A stretch of 64,000 nucleotides of DNA from Exiguobacterium antarcticum DSM 14480 (GTDB lineage Bacteria > Bacillota > Bacilli > Exiguobacteriales > Exiguobacteriaceae), in NCBI RefSeq assembly GCF_000685865.1, contig NZ_JMKS01000006.1, positions 124,001-188,000 on the forward strand, given 5' to 3'. The position numbers and the translations under genes are program-made. The notes below the pieces were generated by a model. That model saw only the letters and a program-made list of their open reading frames with translations, was not told where the DNA came from and searched no databases. Shown piece by piece: positions 24,944-33,599 of this stretch. Position 1 is the first letter of the stretch. The number at the start of each line of letters is the position of its first letter.

Positions 24944-26167
24944 ATGAACTTTAATCTGGTATTCGTCCTGTACAGTTGTTTGCTTGGTTTTCTCGTTGGT
25001 GCACTCGCATCATTGTTTCTGGCATTGTCGAATCTGCTGATTCATCTTGTCTGGACGACGATTCCTGGACAGCTGGACATCACGTTTTATCCGTTTTGGA
25101 TTTGTCTGTTTGGTGGACTGCTGATCGGACTGTTTCAAACGTATATCGGCGACTATCCCCGGACGATGCATCAGACGCTTGAGGAATTCAAGACGACGGG
25201 ACGGGTCGCGTATGAAGGGACGGTTGTTAAAAATATCGTGGCTGCCTTACTCGTCCTGACGTTTGGAGCAAGTCTCGGACCGGAAGCGGCATTGATCAGC
25301 ATCCTCGGCGGATGGATGACGTGGGCTGGTGACCGGATGACCTGGACGTTGCAGAAGAAAAAAGAGTTGCTTGATCTTGGGATCGGAGCGATGTTATCGA
25401 CGATTTTTTATGCGCCGTTGATCGGCGTCAGTGAAGCTCTCGAAGACGGGGTGAACCGGTCCAACTTCAAGCGTAAATCCATCAAAGTCTTGTTGTATGG
25501 GTTGACGACGGCTTGTGGTATTTTCGCGTTTACGACATTGAATCGACTGTTCCCGCACGAAGTCCTGTTTTCGATCAGCACACCGAAAGTCAACTGGACG
25601 ACGGAGGTGATGTACTTCCTGCTTCCGGCAGTCATGATCGGGACCGGATTCGGGTATCTATTTGTAATGTTTGGTCGCTGGACGGATGCGGTGGCACGGA
25701 AGTATCCGCATCCACTGGGGCTGGCTCTGACAGCCGGTGCAATCTTAGGTCTGTTCGGCAGCATGTCGTCCTATTTCTTATTTTCCGGCGAACAAAAAAT
25801 TCTTGAGTTCTCGCGGATTGCCTTCGATCAATCGGTCTTATTCTTAATCAGCATCGCCATCGGGAAAGCGCTTTTGACCCATGTCTGTTTTTCGTTCGGA
25901 TGGCGGGGCGGAAAAATCTTTCCGGCGGTCTTTTCCAGTACAGCGATGGCATTTGCCTTAGCGTCCGTTTTCCCGTATACACCGGGCCTGCTGATCGCAG
26001 TCAGCGTCGCCGCCAGTTGTACGGTCATCCTCAAGCAACCGTTTGTCACCGCAACCTTGCTGTTGTTTTTGTTTCCGTTACAATTCTTCCCGTTCATCTT
26101 GGTGGTTGCTTGGCTCATCCACCAGGGGACGACGCGCCTGACGAACCACATGACCAGAACGACCTGA
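24944..26167 (+). CDS. ClC-family chloride channel/transporter
   Basis: A 407-residue polytopic protein of the ClC fold. The anion-site motif GASLGPEAAL matches G-K/R-E-G-P of ClC with the conserved glutamate of the gate. Later helices include the CFSFGWRGGKIFPAVF segment (equivalent to the GxFxP motif). No CBS domains. It moves chloride or similar anions, with or without proton coupling. The start at 24944 has AGGAG 8 nt upstream. It ends in a terminator. Confidence 0.88.
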   Translation: MNFNLVFVLYSCLLGFLVGALASLFLALSNLLIHLVWTTIPGQLDITFYPFWICLFGGLLIGLFQTYIGDYPRTMHQTLEEFKTTGRVAYEGTVVKNIVAALLVLTFGASLGPEAALISILGGWMTWAGDRMTWTLQKKKELLDLGIGAMLSTIFYAPLIGVSEALEDGVNRSNFKRKSIKVLLYGLTTACGIFAFTTLNRLFPHEVLFSISTPKVNWTTEVMYFLLPAVMIGTGFGYLFVMFGRWTDAVARKYPHPLGLALTAGAILGLFGSMSSYFLFSGEQKILEFSRIAFDQSVLFLISIAIGKALLTHVCFSFGWRGGKIFPAVFSSTAMAFALASVFPYTPGLLIAVSVAASCTVILKQPFVTATLLLFLFPLQFFPFILVVAWLIHQGTTRLTNHMTRTT

Positions 26168-26202
26168 AGACCGGACCTCGTATGTCGAGAGCCGGCCTTC
26201 AT
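26166..26202. terminator. Terminator after ClC gene
   Basis: AAGaCCGGacCTCG / CGAGaGCCGGcCTT stem followed by a T-rich stretch. Confidence 0.75.
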
Positions 26203-26220
26203 TTTGTCTACTGATTTTGA

Positions 26221-28695
26221 TTATCCTGCATCTTTCAATTCCTGATAGGGATTGACGCGTGCTGCGATTTGCGCCGGCAGGAGCGAAGCGATCGTTCCGA
26301 ATAGCACCGGCAGAAGCAGGGAGACAGCAATCAACAGCGGCTCATCCCACGGGACGAGATCATACAAGACATAAATCGTGATGTAGGAAATGCTCAGTCC
26401 GACGATTCCGGCAACGAAACCGATCAGCATCCCTTCTAACACAATCAATTGACGGACGGAGCGATTCGTCCAACCGACCGCTTTTAAAATCGCGAGCGAC
26501 GCCCGTCGATCGGTGACGTTTTGCCACATGATTTTGCCGGTCGTTAGAATGGCGATCGTAATCGCAACGCCCATCGTTACGTAATGCATCGGCCCGACCT
26601 GTAACGCGACAAACTGACCGAGCCATGACGTGTAAAGCACCCCTTGCAGGTGGAACGTCACGAACAGGAAGAACGTCAACAGAGCCGTCGGTAAAGCAAT
26701 CGATAAAATCGACAATGCATTGCGTTTCCACTTGCCAAAGATTTCTTTTAGCGCCAGTGTCCAGGTCGAACGAAGACCCAGTTTGACATGAGATGACGAC
26801 GCATATTCACCCGTCTTAATCGCTTCGTACGGGGAAATTTTCCGGATCGTAAAGGCAGACCAGGCGGCACCGGCAAAGTAAATCACGAGACTGAACAGGG
26901 TAATCCAAAGTAAGCTCCACCCGTTCATCGTTTCGTTTCGGACATACGAGAAAATGCTTTCGACGAGTAACGCAATGACCGAGACAAATCCAGCAAGGAG
27001 CACGGCTTCAATCAAAACAATCCGGTACAAGTCTTTTGTCCGCCAGCCGAGTGCCAGCAACACAGCAAATTCTTTCCGCCGGGCGAGCATCGAAACGTAA
27101 CTCGTCGCAAGGACATAGACGATCGCAACAGCAAGCATCGCAAAGATGACACCGGAGAAGCCGACACTCGTTTCGCGGAAGATTGTCATCGCGGCGCCGA
27201 TGTGAACCCACGGCTGTTCAATCCAGCCGAGTGTCTTACCGTTATCGACGACTTTCGTCACGACCGGTTGCGGCGATGAACCTTTCGTGATCGTGGCAAT
27301 CAGTCCGGTTTCCTGTTCGATTTGTGTCTTGACGTCTTGTAGGAGTTGTTCCGACTCTTCACTGACGGTCGTTGCGCCTTTGACTTTCAGGCGGATGGAA
27401 GAAATCGATTTTTCACCATAGATGGCGCGAGCACTGTCGAGTGTCGTTAAGATATTTGGTGAGTTCGTCAACAGTCCAACTGGGTTCCCGGACGATCGGA
27501 TCTTTCGTGCCGGATTGATTGGCTGTTGATCGGCATCCAGTACTAAATCGGCAGTCGACGGACGATACGTTTCCATTGGTAATTCATTCAAAGGATCTTT
27601 CGAGACTTTAATTTTGTTTGATTCGTATTGTCCTATAATATCCATCGACACATAGGGGACGACGTAAGGAAGTATATCCGGATCATTTGACTTCGTTTTC
27701 TTGCCGTTCGATTGGATTGATCGATACCCGTATTTCGGGATATTAGAAGTAGAGAATGACCAATTGTTCAATTTGGTTGGTTCTGTTTTGACTTCATAAG
27801 CATGTGACCAACGGGCTTTAAAGGGACTTGTGATTGAATCGTAAGTAAGTGGACTTGTTTTGAAAAATAATCCGGCTTCATTGGTGCCTGAAGCGTCACG
27901 GTTCATATAGCGTGTTGTCTTCCCATGAAGTGAATTAAAGTAAATGTGTTGCATATCTTTGACCGGAACGGTGACTTTTTGCAGGACTTTTGAAGGATAT
28001 GTGTTTAAGGACGAATCAAACATCGATTTTTTTTGATCGTCTTTTAAGAGTTTATTGACGATTTTTTGTTGATCTTGCTCAGTCGAATAGGGTACTTCTA
28101 ATTTTTCGACTGTGAATTCAAAGTTTCCGGCGCTGACAGCATCCGGATTGATGAGGACGGGAATGTAATGGCGACCATCATCTCCTCCTACACGATAGCG
28201 ATCGGAATCCGTAAAGTAGCGAGAATTTTGTTGATCTAAAATGCTTTTATCTAAGCCAACGAGCTTTGCTTCCGCAACGGGCTCAATCGCAACGAGTAGC
28301 GTCAGATGGTTCAAATAAAGGTTTGAAAATTCTTTGAGCGGCCGTGTCGACATGCTGCTTTTTTCGGGCATGACAATCTTTGTTCCTTGTGCGACATGAT
28401 ACGTCTGATCATACAAGCGCTCTTTTTTTATCCCCGAATCATCGTATTCTCTCGTAGTAAGGCGATAGATCCCATTTCCTTTCGGGAATTTCAGTATTTG
28501 ACTGCCTTTTGGCCGGACGACGATATCGTACGCGGACGACCATTTTTTCTGTAACGTCTGTTCGACCGTTCCTTGACTCGAATCGGTCAGGTTGAACATC
28601 AGACTTAGTCCGGCACTGATGATGAGCGCTCCGACAAGTGTCAGGATGAACTTAAACCGTTGTCGGCGCCATTGATTCATGACAAAACGTAACAA
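26221..28695 (-). CDS. FtsX/MacB-like ABC transporter permease
   Basis: An 824-residue permease. One span lies near the N terminus (FILTLVGALIISAGLSLMF), then a large extracytoplasmic domain of about 450 residues, three spans with an FtsX domain (about 510-620), and a second FtsX domain at the C terminus (ITIAILTTGKIMW, VGWTNRSVRQLIVLEGMLIGFVAGIVGL, LLPVLFGTIASLLPA). MacB-type permeases act as mechanotransmitters for export or signalling; they do not form a simple pore. The partner is the ATPase gene 26 nt upstream, whose Walker A loop is damaged. Confidence 0.88.
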   Translation of the reverse strand: MLRFVMNQWRRQRFKFILTLVGALIISAGLSLMFNLTDSSQGTVEQTLQKKWSSAYDIVVRPKGSQILKFPKGNGIYRLTTREYDDSGIKKERLYDQTYHVAQGTKIVMPEKSSMSTRPLKEFSNLYLNHLTLLVAIEPVAEAKLVGLDKSILDQQNSRYFTDSDRYRVGGDDGRHYIPVLINPDAVSAGNFEFTVEKLEVPYSTEQDQQKIVNKLLKDDQKKSMFDSSLNTYPSKVLQKVTVPVKDMQHIYFNSLHGKTTRYMNRDASGTNEAGLFFKTSPLTYDSITSPFKARWSHAYEVKTEPTKLNNWSFSTSNIPKYGYRSIQSNGKKTKSNDPDILPYVVPYVSMDIIGQYESNKIKVSKDPLNELPMETYRPSTADLVLDADQQPINPARKIRSSGNPVGLLTNSPNILTTLDSARAIYGEKSISSIRLKVKGATTVSEESEQLLQDVKTQIEQETGLIATITKGSSPQPVVTKVVDNGKTLGWIEQPWVHIGAAMTIFRETSVGFSGVIFAMLAVAIVYVLATSYVSMLARRKEFAVLLALGWRTKDLYRIVLIEAVLLAGFVSVIALLVESIFSYVRNETMNGWSLLWITLFSLVIYFAGAAWSAFTIRKISPYEAIKTGEYASSSHVKLGLRSTWTLALKEIFGKWKRNALSILSIALPTALLTFFLFVTFHLQGVLYTSWLGQFVALQVGPMHYVTMGVAITIAILTTGKIMWQNVTDRRASLAILKAVGWTNRSVRQLIVLEGMLIGFVAGIVGLSISYITIYVLYDLVPWDEPLLIAVSLLLPVLFGTIASLLPAQIAARVNPYQELKDAG

Positions 28696-28721
28696 CTTAA
28701 ACCTCCTTTATTATTATTTTT

Positions 28722-29417
28722 TCACACACTTCGGACAGTTTGTTTCCGTCGATCTTTGACAATTCGCCCATCCTGCATGAACAAAATCCGTTCCGCCCGC
28801 TCAGCGAGTGCCAAATCGTGCGTGACGAACAGAATACCGCATTGTTCTTCCTGATGGAGGTCAAGCAACAGTTGAAAGATCATCTCCCCGTTAACCGAAT
28901 CGAGATTGCCGGTCGGTTCGTCGGCGAGAATCCAGCGTGGCCGATTGATCAGGGCTCGGGCGATCGCGACCCGTTGCTGTTGCCCGCCGGACAATTGAGC
29001 CGGCAAGACATCCTGTTTCGCTGTCAATCCGACTTTTTCCAAGATTTCCGTAATCCGGTCTTCTTTGTTGAAGTCGGTTTTTTGTTTCAGTAAGGGAACG
29101 AGCAGGTTTTCTTTGACCGTCAAAGCGGGCAAAAGGTGAAACTGTTGGAATACAAAACCGATTTCCTGCGCCCGGAACTTCGACAATTGCCGGTTCTTCC
29201 ACTTCGTGATGTCTTGTCCGTCATAGTCGATTTGCCCCGATGTCGGCCGGTCGAGCGAGCCGATCAAACTTAAAAACGTCCATTTGCCTAATCCAGACGG
29301 ACCGACGAGGGCGGTGATATCACTCGTAGAAAACTGACACGTCAACGCTTTTAAGACTTCACTCTGTAATCCTGCCTGGCTGAATGTATGCGAGACGTCT
29401 TTGACCAAAATATCCAT
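28722..29417 (-). CDS. ABC transporter ATPase with altered Walker A motif
   Basis: A 231-residue MacB/LolD-type ATPase. The signature [15 protein letters not shown], Walker [13 protein letters not shown] and the H-loop FVTHD are canonical, but the Walker A reads GPSGLGKWT in place of GPSGSGKST. Residue 46, which should be the Mg-binding Ser/Thr, is Trp (TGG, codon at 29282-29280) and residue 43 is Leu. Each change is one base from a serine codon. ATP hydrolysis should be impaired or lost. A closely similar ATPase with an intact loop is at 42910-43602. The gene is the first of the operon with the large permease; GGGGTGG precedes the start. Confidence 0.88.
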   Translation of the reverse strand: MDILVKDVSHTFSQAGLQSEVLKALTCQFSTSDITALVGPSGLGKWTFLSLIGSLDRPTSGQIDYDGQDITKWKNRQLSKFRAQEIGFVFQQFHLLPALTVKENLLVPLLKQKTDFNKEDRITEILEKVGLTAKQDVLPAQLSGGQQQRVAIARALINRPRWILADEPTGNLDSVNGEMIFQLLLDLHQEEQCGILFVTHDLALAERAERILFMQDGRIVKDRRKQTVRSV

Positions 29418-29544
29418 CAAACCACCCCCTTTACAAATTAAGGTAAAATTAGTGTAGTATTATTTGAAAATTTTGTCTATTTAAAAAAGATTTATTAAAT
29501 AGAGAATAGAAAATCGAAACAGAAGTTTCCGGTTGAATGAGAAT

Positions 29545-29576
29545 AAAAAAATCAGCTAAACGTTGTGTTTAGCTGA
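29545..29576 (-). terminator. Terminator after deoxyribosyltransferase-like gene
   Basis: CAGCTAAAC / GTTTAGCTG stem followed on the minus strand by seven T. Confidence 0.85.
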
Positions 29577-29618
29577 GGCATATTAACACTTTGGCAGATT
29601 CGTTCTTTCAGCACAATC

Positions 29619-30023
29619 TCACCGGACAGTCTGCTCGTTCATTGCGTCTAGAATAGTCTGGACCCAGCCTTTGGGAGGACCGATACACTTCATAATGCCG
29701 TCAATATGATAAAATGTGCTCGCTTCCGGACCGATCCAACAAGTTTCGTCCGTCATGCAAAGAAAAATCGGAATCTGATTGGCAAGGGCAATCCCGAGCT
29801 CGACGTGGCTTCCTTTTCCGGCAGGGAGCACTAAAATCAAGCAATCGCTCGACTGGACGGCATTCAGTTCCAGCTGTCCGATTCGTTGCAGGACAGCCGG
29901 TGTATCGACCCGTTCCGATTGTGTCCAGTCGTACGTCAGACAATGACCTCGCTTGATCAGTTGGTCGTTTATGAATTGGACATCTTTGATGTTGCGGAAG
30001 CTGCTGGGCGTGTAAAAATTCAT
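29619..30023 (-). CDS. Nucleoside 2-deoxyribosyltransferase-like protein
   Basis: A 134-residue protein of the nucleoside 2-deoxyribosyltransferase/Rossmann-like fold. SSDCLILVLPAGKGSHVELGIALA carries the catalytic glutamate in the family motif (GxxxExG). The N-terminal part (FYTPSSFRN, VQFINDQLIKRGHCLTYDWT) also fits. Such enzymes exchange or hydrolyse bases of deoxynucleosides; some relatives only bind nucleotides. It is monocistronic, divergent from the ECF sigma gene. Confidence 0.8.
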   Translation of the reverse strand: MNFYTPSSFRNIKDVQFINDQLIKRGHCLTYDWTQSERVDTPAVLQRIGQLELNAVQSSDCLILVLPAGKGSHVELGIALANQIPIFLCMTDETCWIGPEASTFYHIDGIMKCIGPPKGWVQTILDAMNEQTVR

Positions 30024-30060
30024 TTGAATATCCCCCTGCCTTATATTTTTTACAGATTTT

Positions 30061-30088
30061 TGAAACTAAATTGGTACATAATCAGTCT
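30061..30088 (+). promoter_or_regulatory. ECF-type promoter candidate of the sigma operon
   Basis: TGAAAC at 30061-30066, a 16-nt spacer and CAGTCT at 30083-30088. This resembles the -35 (TGAAAC) and -10 (CGTCT-like) elements of ECF sigma factors and lies 31 nt before the sigma gene, as expected for autoregulation. Confidence 0.6.
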
Positions 30089-30118
30089 AATGATATAGAA
30101 AGGAAAGGGAGGAGTGCT

Positions 30119-30646
30119 GTGTTCCGTAAAAAAATCGCCGGGAGTTGGACGGATGATGTGTTTCTCGCAGCGTTATATGCCGAAGAACGCTATATTTACC
30201 GGATGTCGTATCTGTATTTAAATCACAAGCAGGAAGCGCTCGAAAACGTGCAGGAAGTCGCTTTTCGCGCCTGGAAGTACCGGAAGTCGCTGCAGGATGT
30301 CACCTATTTTAAGACTTGGCTGACCCGGATCACGATCAATGCAGCACTCGATCATCTTAAGAAATACCAAGTGCTGGTCTGGACAAACGATACGGCACAG
30401 GATAGGAGTGAGCCGCAAATCCCGTCGTTTGAACATCTGGTCGTTGATCAACTGTACCTGACTGATTTACTTGAACGACTCGATGTCAAGGAACGGTCGT
30501 TAGTCACGTTACGTTATCAAGCCGATTATTCCTTTCAGGAAATCGCTGATTTACTCGACATTCCGGTCAGTACGGTGAAAAGTACGTTATACCGGGCGAT
30601 TCAAAAACTGCAACGGCACCAAGCGAAAGGAGGAGAGTCCGGATGA
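30119..30646 (+). CDS. ECF-type RNA polymerase sigma factor
   Basis: A 175-residue sigma-70 family ECF factor. Region 2 is seen as AALYAEERYIYRMSYLYLNHKQEALENVQEVAFRAWKYRKSL and YFKTWLTRITINAALD, and region 4 as LVTLRYQADYSFQEIADLLDIPVSTVKSTLYRAIQKLQ. The GTG at 30119 is the start, with GGGAGGAG 5 nt upstream; earlier codons in frame overlap the promoter. It overlaps the next gene by 4 nt (ATGA), the usual layout of a sigma factor with its anti-sigma factor. The trigger is unknown, but cell-envelope stress is typical of such pairs. Confidence 0.93.
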   Translation: MFRKKIAGSWTDDVFLAALYAEERYIYRMSYLYLNHKQEALENVQEVAFRAWKYRKSLQDVTYFKTWLTRITINAALDHLKKYQVLVWTNDTAQDRSEPQIPSFEHLVVDQLYLTDLLERLDVKERSLVTLRYQADYSFQEIADLLDIPVSTVKSTLYRAIQKLQRHQAKGGESG

Positions 30647-31482
30647 AACAGCAACTTGAGACAGTATTAAAAGACATTCCCGTACCGGATACCGTTCACG
30701 CCCGGATGGAGCAGGGACTCTACCGGACAAAGTGGGATCGCTTATTACCACGACTGGCTGTAGCGGCTGTGCTCGTGCTCGGCGTCCTGCAATACGACCG
30801 GATGGAGTCCTGGATCCAGCCGCCGATCGACCAATCGACCGCCTCGATGATTCCAGGACTTGTCTACCAGAAAGCGATATACCTGCAAAGTGATACGACA
30901 ATCGCCGAAGAAACGGAGTTTCAGTTGCGTGGACAAAAGTTAGGTGTCTCCCAAAACACCTGGACCGAAGGCGCGGAAGCCGTTAACGTCAAGCAATCAC
31001 TTGGATCGAATCTAGAGAATTACACGATTTACGTCGTAAAAGGATATGATCCCGCAATCCGACTGCTCGCGGTCGGACAGGAAGACGGGGCTGAAATCGT
31101 CCGCGTGCTGGACCGGTCGACATTCCGTCCGGATTATTTCCAACAGCTTCACCTGCAACAGACAATTCTTCGTGCTAATTATCAAACGTTCTCGACATGG
31201 GAATCGACCAGCTCGGAACCGATTTCAGCAGGATCCCAGCTGCGACAATTATTTGCTGAATTGAGCAAGACGGTTCCGTTACGCGAGTCGGATCTTGCGG
31301 CAGATGTCGTCGAGTATCAAAATGACACCGACCTGCGGATTCTGAACGTGACGATGGCAGACGGGGTGACGAACCAATTCCGGTTGATTCGTGAAGGCTA
31401 TGTTTATTATGAACCGCTCGACCGTTACTTTGCCGTCAACGGTCCAGTATTTGATGATGTCTGGGGGCAGTTGAACCAGTAA
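30643..31482 (+). CDS. Membrane-anchored anti-sigma factor-like protein
   Basis: A 279-residue protein with a short cytosolic N terminus (about 35 residues), one membrane span (LLPRLAVAAVLVLGVLQY) and a large outer domain. The cytosolic part is too short for a full zinc-binding anti-sigma domain and lacks H-x3-C-x2-C, as in the DUF4179-type anti-sigma proteins of Bacillus. Its place, coupled by ATGA overlap to an ECF sigma gene, supports the role of inhibitor and sensor (inference). Confidence 0.75.
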   Translation: MKQQLETVLKDIPVPDTVHARMEQGLYRTKWDRLLPRLAVAAVLVLGVLQYDRMESWIQPPIDQSTASMIPGLVYQKAIYLQSDTTIAEETEFQLRGQKLGVSQNTWTEGAEAVNVKQSLGSNLENYTIYVVKGYDPAIRLLAVGQEDGAEIVRVLDRSTFRPDYFQQLHLQQTILRANYQTFSTWESTSSEPISAGSQLRQLFAELSKTVPLRESDLAADVVEYQNDTDLRILNVTMADGVTNQFRLIREGYVYYEPLDRYFAVNGPVFDDVWGQLNQ

Positions 31483-31488
31483 CACCAA

Positions 31489-31884
31489 TTACTCAAAGGA
31501 CTTCCGAAAGCCGTAAAACGGGCGAAATGCCTGACCGCGGTAAAAACTTTCCGAGCTGCTTGACGCCAGGACCTCAATCCGGGTTGTCGGATACCAGTCA
31601 TGGAGACGGGCGAACAGCTGTTGACCGAGCCCTCTCCCGCGGAAATCAGCATCAATTAGTAATTCACAGATGTACAATGTGACCTGGGTGTCTGTCATTC
31701 CGCGGACATAACCGATGACGTCCCCCGCATGTTCGACGACAAGCGCTACGTTTGAGTGTTGCCAAGCGAGTTGGGTCCGTTCATGCAGACGAACGAGCTG
31801 GTTCCAGCCTTCCGCAGCATTTAAGCGCTGGATGGCGGGGAAGTCATGTTCTTGGTACGGGCGAATCTGATAAGCAGTTGTCAT
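31489..31884 (-). CDS. GNAT-family N-acetyltransferase
   Basis: A 131-residue acetyltransferase with the acetyl-CoA loop DADFRGRGLGQQLF (R-G-x-G-L-G) and a C-terminal SSSESFYRGQAFRPFYGFRKS. The start overlaps the stop of the HAD-like gene by 4 nt, so the two are co-expressed. Substrate unknown. It converges with the anti-sigma gene with no clear terminator between them. Confidence 0.88.
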   Translation of the reverse strand: MTTAYQIRPYQEHDFPAIQRLNAAEGWNQLVRLHERTQLAWQHSNVALVVEHAGDVIGYVRGMTDTQVTLYICELLIDADFRGRGLGQQLFARLHDWYPTTRIEVLASSSSESFYRGQAFRPFYGFRKSFE

Positions 31885-32549
31885 GAGCGTGACCTTCTTT
31901 CTGAATGAAGTTGTATGAGAATGGGTTCAAGTTCCGACCAATCGTTCACCGTATAGGAGGACGGACTGGCGGCGACCGAATGATCTGTTTTTAAGATGAC
32001 CGTCATCCCGACTGCTTCTGCTCCTTTGATGTCATGAAGCGGATGATCCCCGATAAATAAAACATTTTCCGGCGCAAGTCCCCAGTTGATCAATGGGCGT
32101 AAGAACAGCTCGGGATTCGGCTTGGAAAGACCCACTTCTTCCGAAATCATAATCGGGTCAAAAAATGTCTGCAGCTGATGATGTACGATGACGGCACGTT
32201 GCAAGTCACTCCGACCGTTCGTTATGAGACCCAGCCGGTATGACGCGCGAAGTTGCTTCAGCATGTGGCATGTCTCAGGGAACAGAACACTCGTCTTTGC
32301 AAACTCGGAGATGTAGTCGTGCAGCAACTCGGAAACGGTAACACCTTTAAGCTGCAAGTGGGCGATTAATTGTTGATAGACGATATCCTTCCAAACGTGA
32401 CCGTTTTGATCAAGTGCCAGAAAAAGTTGTTGATACAGATCAAGCGGACAAGTGGAACGTGGTGCAATTCGCTTTTCGTGTTGCACCGCCAAAAAGCGCC
32501 GTAAAGAGGTGGCGCGATCGAGATAAAATAAAACAGCCGAGAGAGTCAT
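31881..32549 (-). CDS. HAD-superfamily hydrolase lacking nucleophile motif I
   Basis: A 222-residue HAD protein of the pyrophosphatase/YfnB-like group. Motif II is GLITNGRSD, motif III LSKPNPELF, and motif IV VLFIGDHPLHDIKGA. Motif I, which should read F-D-x-D-x-T-L near residue 8, is replaced by AVLFYLDRATSLRRF. The flanking residues match the family on both sides (AVLF before, YLDRATSLRRFL after), as if five or six codons carrying the catalytic aspartates were lost in frame, or the first Asp became Tyr. Without the nucleophile the protein should be catalytically dead. No strong Shine-Dalgarno sequence precedes the ATG. Overlaps the GNAT gene downstream. Confidence 0.8.
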   Translation of the reverse strand: MTLSAVLFYLDRATSLRRFLAVQHEKRIAPRSTCPLDLYQQLFLALDQNGHVWKDIVYQQLIAHLQLKGVTVSELLHDYISEFAKTSVLFPETCHMLKQLRASYRLGLITNGRSDLQRAVIVHHQLQTFFDPIMISEEVGLSKPNPELFLRPLINWGLAPENVLFIGDHPLHDIKGAEAVGMTVILKTDHSVAASPSSYTVNDWSELEPILIQLHSERRSRS

Positions 32550-32699
32550 GAGATGGAAACTTCTATCTATTATGTATATTTCATTTACCGTAATTTTATA
32601 CTTAATTATTTAAGTAAGGTAAAAAGGATATCTTAAATCTATACAGAACATCACTATATCCGTCTATTACGTCAGGACAACTGTAAAAGGAGATCCACC

Positions 32700-33599
32700 A
32701 TGCGCACAGAAACGTCTTTATTTCATCCAGCACAGTACCTGGATACACAAACAGCCGGCACACCCATCGTGATTTTGACCGGAATGAACAGTTCTTATGA
32801 CGAGTGGCATGAGATTGTCCAAACACTGCAAACTACCAATCGGGTGCTTAGCTTCCACCGGCATTCATGGCGGGAAGGGGACGGGATTCACCGGACCAGT
32901 CACGCTGTCCAACAACTGCAAAAACTGTTGACCCATTGCGGCGTAGGCGAACCGATTCTCTTAGTCGGTCATTCCTATGGGGGATTGATTGCCCAAGAGT
33001 TCGCAATCCGGTATCCCGATCAGTTAAAAGGGCTGCTATTGGTCGATTCGACGTCGGTTGACTTACACGAACTCGATGCCCTCGATACGCCCGTGCTCGA
33101 TACCCTGTCATCCGATGCCACTTGGATCGAACAATGCCGGTATTATGCGACGCAAACGAACGACCAGTTACGTCTTTTGATTCAACCGACACTGACGCCG
33201 GCGCAACACCGATTACCGCTGACGATTCAGTCGGCGCTGCTCAACTTCCAGATTGAACCGGCTTTGTATGCGATGATGGCGTCAGAAGTTCAGCACTGGA
33301 AAACCGATGCACAACGGATAAAAAGAAGTCCTTTTCCCGACCTGCCGCTGGTCGTCCTCGGTCGGGATCAAAGGCAAGCCATTGCAGAAGGACTGCAGGA
33401 CGGATTACCGGAAGCGGAAGTGCGTCAACTGGAAGAAACGTGGCATCAACTCCTCTTGCGACAGGCGAACCTGACAAAAACGGCAACGATTCGGTTTGCT
33501 GAAAGAGCGAGCCATACCATTCACCTCGATCGACCGGAGCTCGTCATTTCTGCAATCCGACAGCTTGACCAAGCTCCAACGAAGGATGTGTTGACATGA
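32700..33599 (+). CDS. Alpha/beta hydrolase
   Basis: A 299-residue hydrolase. Motifs: ILTGMNSSYDEW (oxyanion region), GHSYGG nucleophile elbow (Ser 92), and a final FAERASHTIHLDRPELV with the catalytic His. The acid is probably in VVLGRDQRQ. GGAG lies upstream. It overlaps a second alpha/beta hydrolase gene by 4 nt (ATGA). Substrate unknown. Confidence 0.87.
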   Translation: MRTETSLFHPAQYLDTQTAGTPIVILTGMNSSYDEWHEIVQTLQTTNRVLSFHRHSWREGDGIHRTSHAVQQLQKLLTHCGVGEPILLVGHSYGGLIAQEFAIRYPDQLKGLLLVDSTSVDLHELDALDTPVLDTLSSDATWIEQCRYYATQTNDQLRLLIQPTLTPAQHRLPLTIQSALLNFQIEPALYAMMASEVQHWKTDAQRIKRSPFPDLPLVVLGRDQRQAIAEGLQDGLPEAEVRQLEETWHQLLLRQANLTKTATIRFAERASHTIHLDRPELVISAIRQLDQAPTKDVLT

